Positions 26,649 to 34,908 of a stretch of 36,161 nucleotides of DNA are shown piece after piece (position 1 is the stretch's first letter; each line of letters starts with the position of its first letter). This stretch comes from an uncultured Calothrix sp. (GTDB lineage: Bacteria; Cyanobacteriota; Cyanobacteriia; Cyanobacteriales; Nostocaceae). The notes beneath the pieces were generated by a model, which worked only from the letters and a program-made list of their open reading frames with translations, searched no databases and was not told the DNA's origin. The DNA lies in contig CALJJQ010000135.1 in the NCBI GenBank assembly GCA_937973965.1, positions 1 to 36,161 on the forward strand, read 5' to 3'. Made by a program: the position numbers and the translations under genes.

Positions 26649-27344
26649 ATGACTCCCAATCAGCTCAAAACTACTGAAATCAACGGTGTTGCGAAATTAA
26701 TACCTCCCCTAATTGCTCTGCTAGGGTTCGTATACTTTTTCCAATGGTTGATCGATGGCGGATTGCGATCGCGTCGCGACCCATTTTTTCAACGACCCCA
26801 ACCTCCCCTGGTGATGCAAGGGGGAGACCCCTATATCCGCGCTTTGATGCGGACTATTTCTGCGAGCGAATCTAATACTCCCCGTCCCTATTCAGTTTTG
26901 TATGGTGGTCAAAATGTGGATGATTTAAGTCGTCATCCCCAAATTTGTGTACCCATCAAGGTGGGACCAAATACAGGTAACTGTTCAACTGCTGCGGGAC
27001 GCTACCAAGTGATTAACACCACATGGTATCGAATTGCCGCCAAATACCATCCCAATCCCCAAAGAATGCTGTTTTTCCCGGTATCCTACAGCTTTGAACC
27101 AGAATATCAAGATCAAGTTGTTTACAGTTGGCTCAAGGATTCCAGTGCTTGGGGAATGGATATTTCCGCCCAACTTCGACAAGGACAACTCAAACCTGTA
27201 CTCCGTAAACTTTCCCCCACCTGGACTAGTTTAGGTTACGGAATTGAAACTAATTCCATGAGCGCTCACTTGCCAAGAATATATGAGAAAATGCTGCAAG
27301 AGGAATTAAAAGCCGCTAACCCACAATCGCCTAATGTCAGGTAA
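26649..27344 (+). CDS. Membrane-anchored lambda-lysozyme-like (GH104-type) muramidase
   Basis: 231 residues. A single hydrophobic helix at about 16-36 (LIPPLIALLGFVYFFQWLI) with few positive residues before it suggests an N-terminal anchor placing the rest in the periplasm. Residues about 58-200 align by eye with lambda R endolysin: ALMRTISASESN (putative catalytic Glu74, as in lambda AWSEG), YSVLYGG, DDLSRHP, and STAAGRYQV. Such enzymes are lytic transglycosylase-like muramidases. It is probably not phage-borne here: no phage genes are near, and purM follows 44 bp downstream on the same strand. A role in peptidoglycan remodelling is inferred. The start ATG is the first in frame; AT-rich DNA precedes it without a clear ribosome-binding site. 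Confidence 0.82.
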   Translation: MTPNQLKTTEINGVAKLIPPLIALLGFVYFFQWLIDGGLRSRRDPFFQRPQPPLVMQGGDPYIRALMRTISASESNTPRPYSVLYGGQNVDDLSRHPQICVPIKVGPNTGNCSTAAGRYQVINTTWYRIAAKYHPNPQRMLFFPVSYSFEPEYQDQVVYSWLKDSSAWGMDISAQLRQGQLKPVLRKLSPTWTSLGYGIETNSMSAHLPRIYEKMLQEELKAANPQSPNVR

Positions 27345-27388
27345 GTACAAATCATGGTAATCTGAAAAATTGTCTCTGGGATGGATGA

Positions 27389-28435
27389 ATGAGCTTGGGT
27401 ATGGATTATCGTGCGGCTGGTGTAGATGTAGAAGAGGGACGGGCGTTTGTAAAGCGCATTCGTAGGTTGGTTGAAGGTACTTTCCGTCCAGGAGTAATTG
27501 GTGGGATTGGCGGTTTTGGGGGGTGCTTCCAATTACCCCAGGAATACCAAGAACCAGTTTTAGTTTCCGGTACGGATGGAGTGGGAACAAAGTTGAAAAT
27601 TGCCCATGCTGTCAATCGTCACGATACGGTGGGTATTGATTTGGTGGCAATGTGTGTGAATGATGTGTTGACCTCCGGTGCAGAACCTTTGTTTTTCCTG
27701 GACTATATAGCAACGGGTAAACTGGATCAAGAGCAATTGACCCAGGTGGTGACAGGAATCGCTCATGGTTGTACCCAAGCAGGATGTGCTTTGTTAGGGG
27801 GAGAAACGGCAGAAATGCCTGGTTTCTATCAAGCTGGTGAGTATGATTTAGCTGGCTTTTGTGTGGGAATTGTGGAAAAGTCGCAAATGCTTGATGGTTC
27901 CCAGGTGGAAATTGGTGATGTGGCGATCGCCCTACCTAGTACTGGTGTACACAGTAATGGTTTGAGTTTGGTACGCAAAATTATTGCAACTCAAGGATAT
28001 AGTTGGGATACCACCCCAGAAATATTTGCCGGCAAAACCCTCGCAGAAGTTTTTCTCACTCCTACCCAAATCTACGTAAAACCAGTTTTAGCAGCTCTTC
28101 GTGCTGGTTTAACTATCCACGGTATGGCCCATATCACCGGAGGTGGTCTACCGGAAAATCTCCCCCGTGCTTTAGCCCCAGGACAAGCAATTCAACTAGA
28201 TTCGGCAAGTTTGCCTCACCCAGACCTATTCACCTGGTTAGCCCATGTCGGTGATGTCAGCGCCACGGCTATGTACAACACTTTCAATATGGGGATCGGT
28301 TTTGTGTTATTTGTTCCCCAGGCGCAAACATCTTCCACAATTAATTACTTTACTTCACAAAACCTTGCTGCTTTTGCGATCGGTGAGGTAATTTCCGGTG
28401 ACGGTGAAATTACTGGCATTCCTGATAGTTTATGA
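27389..28435 (+). CDS. purM: Phosphoribosylformylglycinamidine cyclo-ligase (AIR synthetase)
   Basis: 348 residues. It closes the imidazole ring in purine synthesis, turning FGAM into AIR with ATP. The N-terminal part is [21 protein letters not shown] (about 51-59) is the ATP/metal region, and the segment [20 protein letters not shown] plus [12 protein letters not shown] are family hallmarks. Later motifs are [13 protein letters not shown] and [13 protein letters not shown]. Length is normal. The ATG at 27389 fits the family start ([12 protein letters not shown]); a second Met four codons later is also possible. It follows the lysozyme-like gene by 44 bp, so the two may be co-transcribed. No terminator is obvious downstream. 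Confidence 0.96.
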   Translation: MSLGMDYRAAGVDVEEGRAFVKRIRRLVEGTFRPGVIGGIGGFGGCFQLPQEYQEPVLVSGTDGVGTKLKIAHAVNRHDTVGIDLVAMCVNDVLTSGAEPLFFLDYIATGKLDQEQLTQVVTGIAHGCTQAGCALLGGETAEMPGFYQAGEYDLAGFCVGIVEKSQMLDGSQVEIGDVAIALPSTGVHSNGLSLVRKIIATQGYSWDTTPEIFAGKTLAEVFLTPTQIYVKPVLAALRAGLTIHGMAHITGGGLPENLPRALAPGQAIQLDSASLPHPDLFTWLAHVGDVSATAMYNTFNMGIGFVLFVPQAQTSSTINYFTSQNLAAFAIGEVISGDGEITGIPDSL

Positions 28436-28997
28436 TATTTTTAATATAAATTCCCCAAAAGTTATCAGCTTCAATTAACTTGATAACGACTACTTGCATT
28501 GGTATTTAGGGATTAATACCTAGGTTGATAATAGTTAATTCACTGAAAGGGGATAGCAAGATTTTTTACTTTTTCTAATCATAGCAATCGAAAATACTCA
28601 TGACTATTTGCCATTTAATTTGCTAACGTAGTCTTAATAAATCTAAAAAAAGCCGAAGAAAGCGTCAAGAAAACTCTCATATCATGTCCAATTAAACACT
28701 TGTCATGACCTTAGATGCGCGTAGCGTGGCTTCTCGTAGAAAAGTGAAAAATCACCTAGTTCTCGTGATTGCTTCGCTCCACTATCCTTCGGGATGCAAG
28801 CAACGTTGCGCTCGCTTCTAACAAATCATAAGTAATTTTGCGGACATGGTATAACACCTCAACTAGCCCTGTGGGAGAAGGTGTTTACCTGTATTTCTGG
28901 TGAGTAAATGGTAAACATTGAGTAACGGGTTGATTTTCCTACTACTCCCGTACTTGATGACAAATAATACTATAACTTTTGAGAATCTGAGGGGGTT
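28436..28997. other. Intergenic region purM / PHP gene
   Basis: No gene is supported. About 28715-28825 carries a repeat-like block rich in GCGTAGCG and GCTTCGCTCC motifs, common in cyanobacterial spacers. The rest is AT-rich, with the promoter of the PHP gene presumably within the last 150 bp. Confidence 0.5.
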
Positions 28998-29684
28998 ATG
29001 GCTGTAAATATAGCTCGGACAGCAACGTCAAAGGAACTTCTTAGTGATGTGTTCGCGAGGTTACATAGCCGAAGTTGTCCAACGGAATTTAATTTTCATA
29101 TGCACACAGTTTATTCCGATGGACGGTTGCAACCGAGTGTGTTGATGGAACAAGCTTTAGCCATTGGTTTGAAGGGATTAGCAATTACCGACCACCACAC
29201 CATCGGTGGTTACGAAGTAGCACGTCAATGGCTAGATGATTGGAAATGGAACCATCCCGGAGAAGATGTACCCTATCTCTGGACTGGAGTAGAAATCAAT
29301 GCCAATTTATTGGATGTGGAAGTGCATATTCTCGGATATGCATTTGAATATAATGCTCCTAGCCTTAAACCCTATCTTCAACATCGGATTGTCACTGGAA
29401 GTGACTACGAAGCGAAAAACGTGATTGCAGCAATCCATCAAGGGGGAGGACTTGCAGTACTTGCGCACCCTGCAAGGTATCGCAAACCTCTCCAAGAATT
29501 AATACCCGCAGCAGCAGCTTTAGGCATTGATGGAGTAGAAGCTTTCTATGCCTACAATAATCCGAATCCTTGGAAACCGAGTGTCATCGAAACCGAACAG
29601 GTGCAAAAGTTAGCTTTTGAATACGGTTTGTACACAACCTGTGGTACGGATACTCATGGGAATAGTTTGCTGCAGAGGATTTAG
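28998..29684 (+). CDS. PHP-domain metal-dependent phosphoesterase
   Basis: 228 residues containing the four PHP motifs: FHMHTVYSDG (His34, His36, Asp41), TDHHT (Asp65, His66, His67), LAHPARY (about 155-161) and CGTDTHG near the C-terminus. These bind two or three metal ions and usually hydrolyse phosphoesters, as in YciV/TrpH-type nucleases or phosphatases acting on small nucleotides. The substrate here is not known. The protein is compact, without a polymerase or HisK fusion. A 30-residue N-terminal stretch precedes the first motif; it is not a signal peptide. The ATG at 28998 has GGGGG a few bases upstream. It stands alone. Confidence 0.87.
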   Translation: MAVNIARTATSKELLSDVFARLHSRSCPTEFNFHMHTVYSDGRLQPSVLMEQALAIGLKGLAITDHHTIGGYEVARQWLDDWKWNHPGEDVPYLWTGVEINANLLDVEVHILGYAFEYNAPSLKPYLQHRIVTGSDYEAKNVIAAIHQGGGLAVLAHPARYRKPLQELIPAAAALGIDGVEAFYAYNNPNPWKPSVIETEQVQKLAFEYGLYTTCGTDTHGNSLLQRI

Positions 29685-29728
29685 TCACAGGGAGTAGGGA
29701 GAGAGGTAATACCGTTTTACTTTAGATG

Positions 29729-29784
29729 AATTCGTAATTTGTAATACCCGCTACGCGGGAAGCAAGCTACGTAATTACAAATTA
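29729..29784. repeat. 47-bp exact inverted duplicate, copy 2, within a larger palindrome
   Basis: 29729-29775 is the exact reverse complement of 13798-13844. Around it, TAATTTGTAA (29735-29744) and TTACAAATTA (29775-29784) form a perfect 10-bp outer inverted repeat. Inside it, CCCGC/GCGGG (29747-29751 and 29755-29759) forms a hairpin with a 3-nt loop. Confidence 0.85.
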
Positions 29785-29790
29785 ATAATA

Positions 29791-29914
29791 TCCCTCGCAC
29801 CCATGCTCCGCGTGGGTGCGGAATCTATGAGGTTCCAACCTCGTGAATGCAGGCAGAGATAGCCTTCGCTGACTGAGTGACCACCCACAGCATAGTCGCT
29901 AAATAAAAGTTCTA
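29791..29914. repeat. Dispersed structured repeat, family A copy 2
   Basis: Same orientation as 169-290. GCACCCA and TGGGTGC are kept; the second hairpin arm changes to AGTGACCA against TAGTCGCT, keeping six Watson-Crick pairs and one wobble pair. It lies directly behind the 47-bp duplicate. Confidence 0.75.
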
Positions 29915-30004
29915 ACACGAGTCCCTAACTTACCCGTGAGAAACTCAGGAGATATCCTTGGGGGAGAAATCCCCCCAATTTCACTTAAAGCAAGCAATCA
30001 CTTT

Positions 30005-31627
30005 CTATTCCCATTCAATGGTTCCAGGTGGTTTAGAAGTGATATCAAACACCACCCGGTTGACACCCTTAACCTCATTCACAATCCGGTTAGAAATAAC
30101 TTCTAACACGTCGTAGGGAACCTTAGCCCAATCTGCGGTCATCCCATCCTCACTCGTGACAATCCTTAACACGATTGGATAGGCATAGGTTCTTTGGTCT
30201 CCCATGACACCGACACTACGAATTGGCAATAACACCGCAAAAGCTTGCCAATATTTATGGTATAAATCATTTTTATTGATTTCCTGACGGACAATTAAAT
30301 CGGCATCCCGTAAAATATTTAACCGTTCAGCAGTTACTTCACCGATAATCCGAATTGCTAAACCAGGACCAGGGAAGGGATGGCGTTGAACAATTTCTTC
30401 CGGTAAACCCAGGTTACGTCCAACTTTGCGCACCTCGTCTTTAAATAATTTCCGCAGGGGTTCAACTAATTTAAAGCGTAAATCCTTGGGTAAACCACCG
30501 ACATTGTGATGGCTTTTGATTTTCACCGCAACCCGTTCCCCCGTTTGCGGATCGACGTTAGTGTCAGCCGATTCAATCACATCGGGATAAAGAGTACCTT
30601 GAGCAAGGTAATCAAACGGTCCGAGTCTTTTTGATTCTTCCTCAAATACCTTAATAAACTCATGACCGATTATACGCCGTTTTTCCTCTGGGTCGGTCAC
30701 ACCTGCTAAGGCTGCTAAAAATCTTTCCCTGGCATTTACGTATTCTACCGGAATATGGAATTGTTCCTTAAATAGCTTCACCAAACGTTCCGGTTCGTAC
30801 TTGCGCATAAAGCCTTGGTCGATGAACACACAAGTTAATTGCTCACCAATAGCTTTGTATAACAAAAACGCCAGTGTGGATGAATCTACCCCTCCTGACA
30901 GGGCTAATAATACCCGCTTATTACCAACTTTAGCCCGGATTTCCCGAATCGCTTCCTCAACAAAAGCCTCCGTTGTCCAGGTTGGTTCACACTCACAAAT
31001 GTGATAGACAAAATTACGAATTAACGCTAAACCACCCAAGGAATGCACCACTTCCGGATGGAATTGGACACCATATTGCTTCATTTCATGGTTGGCGATC
31101 GCAGCACAAGGTGTATTCTCTGTATGAGCCAGCAACTCAAACCCGCTTGGCATTTGTGTCACTGAGTCACCATGACTCATCCACATTGTGGTTCCGTCTT
31201 CCACGTTAGTCAATAAATCCGTAGGGTCATCGATAAATAGGGAAGCTTTACCGTATTCACCTCGGTTCGCACGGGATACCTGTCCGCCAAGTTGCTGCAC
31301 CATTAACTGCATACCATAGCAAACACCCAGTACGGGTATTCCTAATTGCCAAATTTCTGGGTCGCATTGGGGTGCATCTTGATCGTAGACAGAATTGGGA
31401 CCACCGGATAAAATGATTCCCTTGGGATTGAGCTGACGTAACTTTTCGGCACTGGTGCGATAGGATAACACCTCCGAATAGACATGGGTTTCCCGAATTC
31501 GCCGAGCAATTAACTCGGAATATTGGGAGCCAAAATCCAGAATGACAATTAACTGACGATTAAGTTGACCAAGGGATTGCGAAGCTTCTGGTGCTTCTTG
31601 AGTTAGTAGAGTCACCGCTGTATTCAT
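30005..31627 (-). CDS. guaA: GMP synthase (glutamine-hydrolysing)
   Basis: 540 residues. It aminates XMP to GMP using glutamine and ATP, the last step of GMP synthesis. The glutaminase domain (about 25-210) has the catalytic Cys103 in GVCYGMQL, with His190 and Glu192 in QFHPEV. The ATP-pyrophosphatase P-loop is LSGGVDSS (about 243-250). The C-terminal dimerisation domain contains [11 protein letters not shown] and ends KPPGTIEWE. Length is slightly above 525 because of an approximately 22-residue N-terminal extension before [12 protein letters not shown]. An in-frame later start is not obvious, and extensions of this size are common in cyanobacterial GuaA. It stands alone on the minus strand. 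Upstream, a TAGGTCT/AGACCTA inverted repeat (31668-31698) lies about 40 bp from the ATG. Confidence 0.97.
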   Translation of the reverse strand: MNTAVTLLTQEAPEASQSLGQLNRQLIVILDFGSQYSELIARRIRETHVYSEVLSYRTSAEKLRQLNPKGIILSGGPNSVYDQDAPQCDPEIWQLGIPVLGVCYGMQLMVQQLGGQVSRANRGEYGKASLFIDDPTDLLTNVEDGTTMWMSHGDSVTQMPSGFELLAHTENTPCAAIANHEMKQYGVQFHPEVVHSLGGLALIRNFVYHICECEPTWTTEAFVEEAIREIRAKVGNKRVLLALSGGVDSSTLAFLLYKAIGEQLTCVFIDQGFMRKYEPERLVKLFKEQFHIPVEYVNARERFLAALAGVTDPEEKRRIIGHEFIKVFEEESKRLGPFDYLAQGTLYPDVIESADTNVDPQTGERVAVKIKSHHNVGGLPKDLRFKLVEPLRKLFKDEVRKVGRNLGLPEEIVQRHPFPGPGLAIRIIGEVTAERLNILRDADLIVRQEINKNDLYHKYWQAFAVLLPIRSVGVMGDQRTYAYPIVLRIVTSEDGMTADWAKVPYDVLEVISNRIVNEVKGVNRVVFDITSKPPGTIEWE

Positions 31628-32451
31628 GATGGGAGAGTGAGTGAACGAAACGCTGAACCGAATAAATTAGGTCTAAATCAATACTCTTTTCAGACCTATA
31701 GATGTATGGCGATAAATAAACACATCCTTAGTGCCATTCTCCGTACCCTTAACATCAGATGCTAATTGGAAACGGCATCGGACTCAATTAATCTGGCTAT
31801 AGCAGTCAATAAAAAATTATTTATCAGGGCTTATTTATGATTGTTCATAATAAGTTAACATAATTTTGCTTTGTCGGAGCAGGTAGTTTTAGTTTTTACA
31901 ATAATTTGATTTAATCATAGATTTTTTTTTCGATACTACTTAATGCTTGTGTTTGATTTAATACATTGATTTTCCCTTTTGTTCCCGGATATCAACTGAA
32001 GCAAACCAATCTTTCTTTTTGCTTGTTAATTGTTGAATCTATAAAAGAAATATGTAATTTAAATGGCAATTTATCTAAACTAATTGCCGAAAACTCAAAA
32101 TCAAAAAAGATTGAATTCATGACTTATAATCTGAAAGTCACTAATTCAATCTTCAATTTGTATTGTATTTTTTTTTACAATTATTCTTGATGAACTGAGG
32201 AAAACTTTTAGAGAATAGCTGTATAGCTTAAATATACTAGCTTGTAAATAGGGGGTAGAGAGTAGTGTAGACGGATAGCAGTTAGTCTTGGACAACGCTG
32301 CGCCTACTCTAATACCATTTTATGTCTTGTGAAAAGTGGAATAGTTGGGTTAAATATTCCTTGTACAGACGCAACATGTCGGGTCTCTCCCTGTTCCCGA
32401 CTCTTACCAAAAGACTCTTACAGCTAGCGCAGTGCTTCACGAACAGCAACC
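31628..32451. other. Intergenic region upstream of guaA
   Basis: 824 bp, strongly AT-rich in the middle (about 31800-32200). A 74-codon frame at 31966-32190 has no motif or ribosome-binding site and is not called. Near 32330-32460 lies repeat-like DNA with a degenerate ACAGACG...GTCTCT palindrome. An inverted repeat, TAGGTCT and AGACCTA with 17 bp between, lies just before guaA. Confidence 0.5.
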
Positions 32452-32745
32452 CTAAATACCAATTTGTAGTAATCGTCGCTCCATCTCTGTCCAATTAATA
32501 GCTTGTTCAAGATACTTGGGATCGCTGGGGTTATAGGGATTTGCAACCCGGTCGATTTGGGTAATGACAGCATTCTCTGGTAAAACTGGGATATCTGGGT
32601 CAAAGGCTGTTGGTCGCATTAGGGAACTAGAAAAGCCTTTAAAGATGGCTATTTGGTCTTCTTCACCGTCGATTTGCGCAGTGATGATTAAAACTTCCTG
32701 GGGATGCTTGACGGTGTATTTTTCAAGTCGCTGGATGGGAAGCAT
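32452..32745 (-). CDS. Small conserved cyanobacterial protein of unknown function
   Basis: 97 residues, soluble and acidic. It begins MLPIQRLEKYTVKHPQEVL and has a central FKGFSSSLMRPTAFDPDIPVLP, a block that looks strongly conserved and that I recall from uncharacterised cyanobacterial and plastid proteins. No catalytic motif is seen. The segment VITQIDRVANPYNP suggests a small beta-rich domain. The ATG fits the start of the conserved region. It lies 170 bp downstream of the DUF3177 gene on the same strand. The function is unknown and the family name is not certain, so none is given. Confidence 0.7.
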   Translation of the reverse strand: MLPIQRLEKYTVKHPQEVLIITAQIDGEEDQIAIFKGFSSSLMRPTAFDPDIPVLPENAVITQIDRVANPYNPSDPKYLEQAINWTEMERRLLQIGI

Positions 32746-32915
32746 ATGGTTTTCAGGATACAGGAGACAGTAGACAGGAGATGGAAGTAATTATGTTTGT
32801 ATCCGTTGGGGGTTTTACATACATTTTGAGGAACTCCCCCACTTTGAACTAATAACGTCAGAAGCAAGTTTGAGGGATTTGCTCCAAATCTGGGTTGAGT
32901 AATTCAAAATATTTG

Positions 32916-33512
32916 CTACTGGGGAATGGCCGTGCGTCCCTGCTTACCGAGGCGAAAGATGACAAAATAGGCTAGGCAAATTACGTAAAACACGAGTCCG
33001 GTCATGCCGAGAAAACCGAGAAATTCGGGTTTGCTGTTGGCATGGAAGTAATCTTTATACATTAACGGTGCTTCTTGCCAAACTCGACAGAAGGATGTTT
33101 TTAGGGTTGTTTCCGAAAAGGCACAGGACAAAAATGGAATGGATGCGATCGCGCCTAAAGTTGAGTATATGCTTATTGCCCATCGCCAGGAGCGAAACAC
33201 TAGTTTTAACGCACCTGGTGGATAATATTCGATTTCATCGTTGAGGTCGATCCAAAACCATAAACAAATCGGGATCAATATCCTGGCCATTATCCCTGAT
33301 AGGAAAGCAACCGGATATTGGGCAATCATTAAGTATACAGTAATACCTAACAAGCTAGCGACTCGCCAGTAAATGATAAGTAGGCGTTGAATCGCTTCTG
33401 CCTTATTGATAAAGGCCCAAATCAAGATAATTAAAGGCAATACAACAGTGAACAATACAGCCAACCGATAATCCATCCAAACCAATGGACGAAACCAAAT
33501 GTTATTTCCCAT
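32916..33512 (-). CDS. DUF3177 family membrane protein
   Basis: 198 residues from the ATG at 33512, chosen because MGNNIWFRPLVWMDYRLAVLF matches the usual family start (given here in part: WFRPLVWMDYRLAV). An upstream ATG at 33545 would add 11 unlike residues. Four or five hydrophobic helices occur, at about 17-38, 51-92 (two), 119-135 and 170-190. Conserved-looking motifs are LIPICLWFWIDLNDEI and VFRSWRWAI. The location is an inner or thylakoid membrane; no cofactor-binding pattern was recognised. It is followed downstream by the small conserved gene. The function is unknown; the family assignment is by sequence feel and length. Confidence 0.78.
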   Translation of the reverse strand: MGNNIWFRPLVWMDYRLAVLFTVVLPLIILIWAFINKAEAIQRLLIIYWRVASLLGITVYLMIAQYPVAFLSGIMARILIPICLWFWIDLNDEIEYYPPGALKLVFRSWRWAISIYSTLGAIASIPFLSCAFSETTLKTSFCRVWQEAPLMYKDYFHANSKPEFLGFLGMTGLVFYVICLAYFVIFRLGKQGRTAIPQ

Positions 33513-34540
33513 ACTACTTAAATTCAGTGTGACAAAATTTAGCACAAGGTAGCATAGGAATAGGGTATATTCCCAGCCAATCCCGCGATTATATTACCGC
33601 AAACCATCAACACTGCCTATAAATATTTATTTTGAATACCCTTTCTGTTCCTTGGCTGGATATAGAGGGAGTGGGGAGTTGGGAGTAGGCAATAGGTTTA
33701 ACCCCACATTTTCACTGTTGCTGAGGTGGAAAAATTACAAATGGCAAGTTTTTCAGCCTTACATCCCTACTGGGAAAGTACTTTTTGTGATTAAAATACT
33801 ACTCATACGACATGGGGCAAACCAGTGTTATACCGTTAGGTAAGCAGGGGATGGAGAGGTAGTAGAGGAAGTAAAGGGAGAAAACGGATCACGATTTTTT
33901 GGAAATGGTAAGTAGGTGGGTGGTGAAAGAGACGCGATATATCGCGTCTGTACGGGAGTAAGGCTTTGAGCCGAATGATCGGTTAGTTTGCGGTTTTCTG
34001 TTTAATTGCACCCACCTACTTATAAAACAAAAGTAGATTTTTCCCTACTCCCCATTCCCTCTACTCAGAAAACACGGAAAAATTCTGCAACGGTCTTAGA
34101 TTATAAATAATCTCGACTTTTGCCCTGTCATTGCCTGTTGGTATAAGTGCAAGTGGGGAGTGTTAACATCCGCGCACTGAAAAAGGGGGCTAAGAATTAC
34201 TTTGATAGCAGTTATCGACAACAAAGACCGGCAAGCACTGCCATTAAGTAAGGATGATTAGAAAAAGCCCAGAAAATCACAAATTATGAATTATGTTGGC
34301 GAATGACGACATTTTTTGGCAAGGAGCGATGATAAATCTAAGATGGTTGCTGAAGTTCCAGAGATTAGGTGTTTACCTAGATTGAGCGATCGCGCAAACT
34401 TTGATCTTCGGAATTGCGCTGATGGATAATTTGCGCAAATCTGATCACAAGATAATAGACGTGAAAGCTCAATTTATCTCAGGCAAACAAATTAACTGTC
34501 AAATTACAATCAACAACCAAAGTCCGCGTCAATCAAAAAA
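33513..34540. other. 1-kb gene-free region with a MITE-like element
   Basis: No convincing gene is seen; the 63-codon frame at 33652-33843 runs through GGGAGT-type repeats. A short element with 14-bp terminal inverted repeats occupies 33909-34022. The stretch 34140-34540 has one HIP1 octamer, a TAGGT/ACCTA hairpin near 34364 and TTTGCGCAAA, but nothing assignable. Confidence 0.55.
33909..34022. mobile_element. 114-bp MITE-like element with perfect 14-bp terminal inverted repeats
   Basis: TAAGTAGGTGGGTG (33909-33922) and CACCCACCTACTTA (34009-34022) are exact reverse complements. Inside lies a 20-bp perfect palindrome of the GTAGAGACG family (33930-33949). There is no coding capacity. Ends starting in TA fit IS630/Tc1-like mobilisation, but no target-site duplication can be proven from one copy. 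Confidence 0.6.
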
Positions 34541-34762
34541 TTAATCTTCGTAGACACGACATTCAGCAGCTTCTGGATTGCTATCACAGTACTGTTCTAG
34601 GGAATTTTTGGGCTTTTCCTGGCGTTGGTGGGAAGCTTCTGCTTGAAGTTCCTCGACTGCATCCCATGCAGCAGCACATTCGGCAGAATTACCTCCGGTT
34701 GCATCACATACAGCCCTTGCTTGTTCTACTTCTTGTTTAATTCTATCTTGGATGTCACTCAT
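34541..34762 (-). CDS. cp12: CP12, Calvin-cycle regulatory protein
   Basis: A 73-residue, largely disordered redox switch. In its oxidised form it bridges glyceraldehyde-3-phosphate dehydrogenase and phosphoribulokinase into an inactive complex in the dark. Both cysteine pairs are present: Cys19 and Cys29 (AVCDATGGNSAEC) and Cys59 and Cys68 (YCDSNPEAAEC). The AWDAVEEL core at about 32-39 and the C-terminal VYED are also there. The start MSDIQDRI at 34762 gives the family's normal length; a 5' in-frame ATG (34825) would add 21 unlike residues. Its neighbours DUF3177 and the FIST protein have no obvious link. It faces the FIST gene divergently, with about 146 bp between the starts. Confidence 0.95.
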   Translation of the reverse strand: MSDIQDRIKQEVEQARAVCDATGGNSAECAAAWDAVEELQAEASHQRQEKPKNSLEQYCDSNPEAAECRVYED

Positions 34763-34849
34763 GTTCCATACCCCATACAATTGATTGTTATTATTTACCA
34801 GTATAGTCCAGTATCGTCGATTCACCTGTAATGATTAAAGTCGGGTTTT

Positions 34850-34881
34850 ATCCATTTTTCTTATAATCCATTTTTCTTATA
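34850..34881 (+). repeat. Two exact tandem copies of a 16-bp unit in the cp12/FIST promoter region
   Basis: ATCCATTTTTCTTATA occurs at 34850-34865 and again at 34866-34881 with no gap. The junction creates TATAAT (34862-34867), a consensus -10 hexamer about 41 bp before the FIST start. No matching -35 is obvious. The unit may tune promoter strength by copy number; this is inference. Confidence 0.7.
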
Positions 34882-34908
34882 AAATACATTTAAACACGAT
34901 TGACACCT

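Larger units (their letters stand above)
29685..30004. other. Repeat-filled gap between PHP gene and guaA (convergent)
   Basis: 320 bp holding the 47-bp inverted duplicate (29729-29775), dispersed repeat family A copy 2 (29791-29914), and a G/C hairpin at 29958-29978 (TTGGGGG and CCCCCCAA around AGAAAT). The hairpin lies about 30 bp past the guaA stop but has no T-run. Confidence 0.65.

Noticed and set aside
29958-29978. G/C hairpin as a guaA terminator
   Set aside because: Good stem but no T-run on the minus strand after it; kept only as a hairpin in the region note.
31966-32190. 74-codon open frame upstream of guaA
   Set aside because: Very AT-rich, no ribosome-binding site, composition as in surrounding non-coding DNA.
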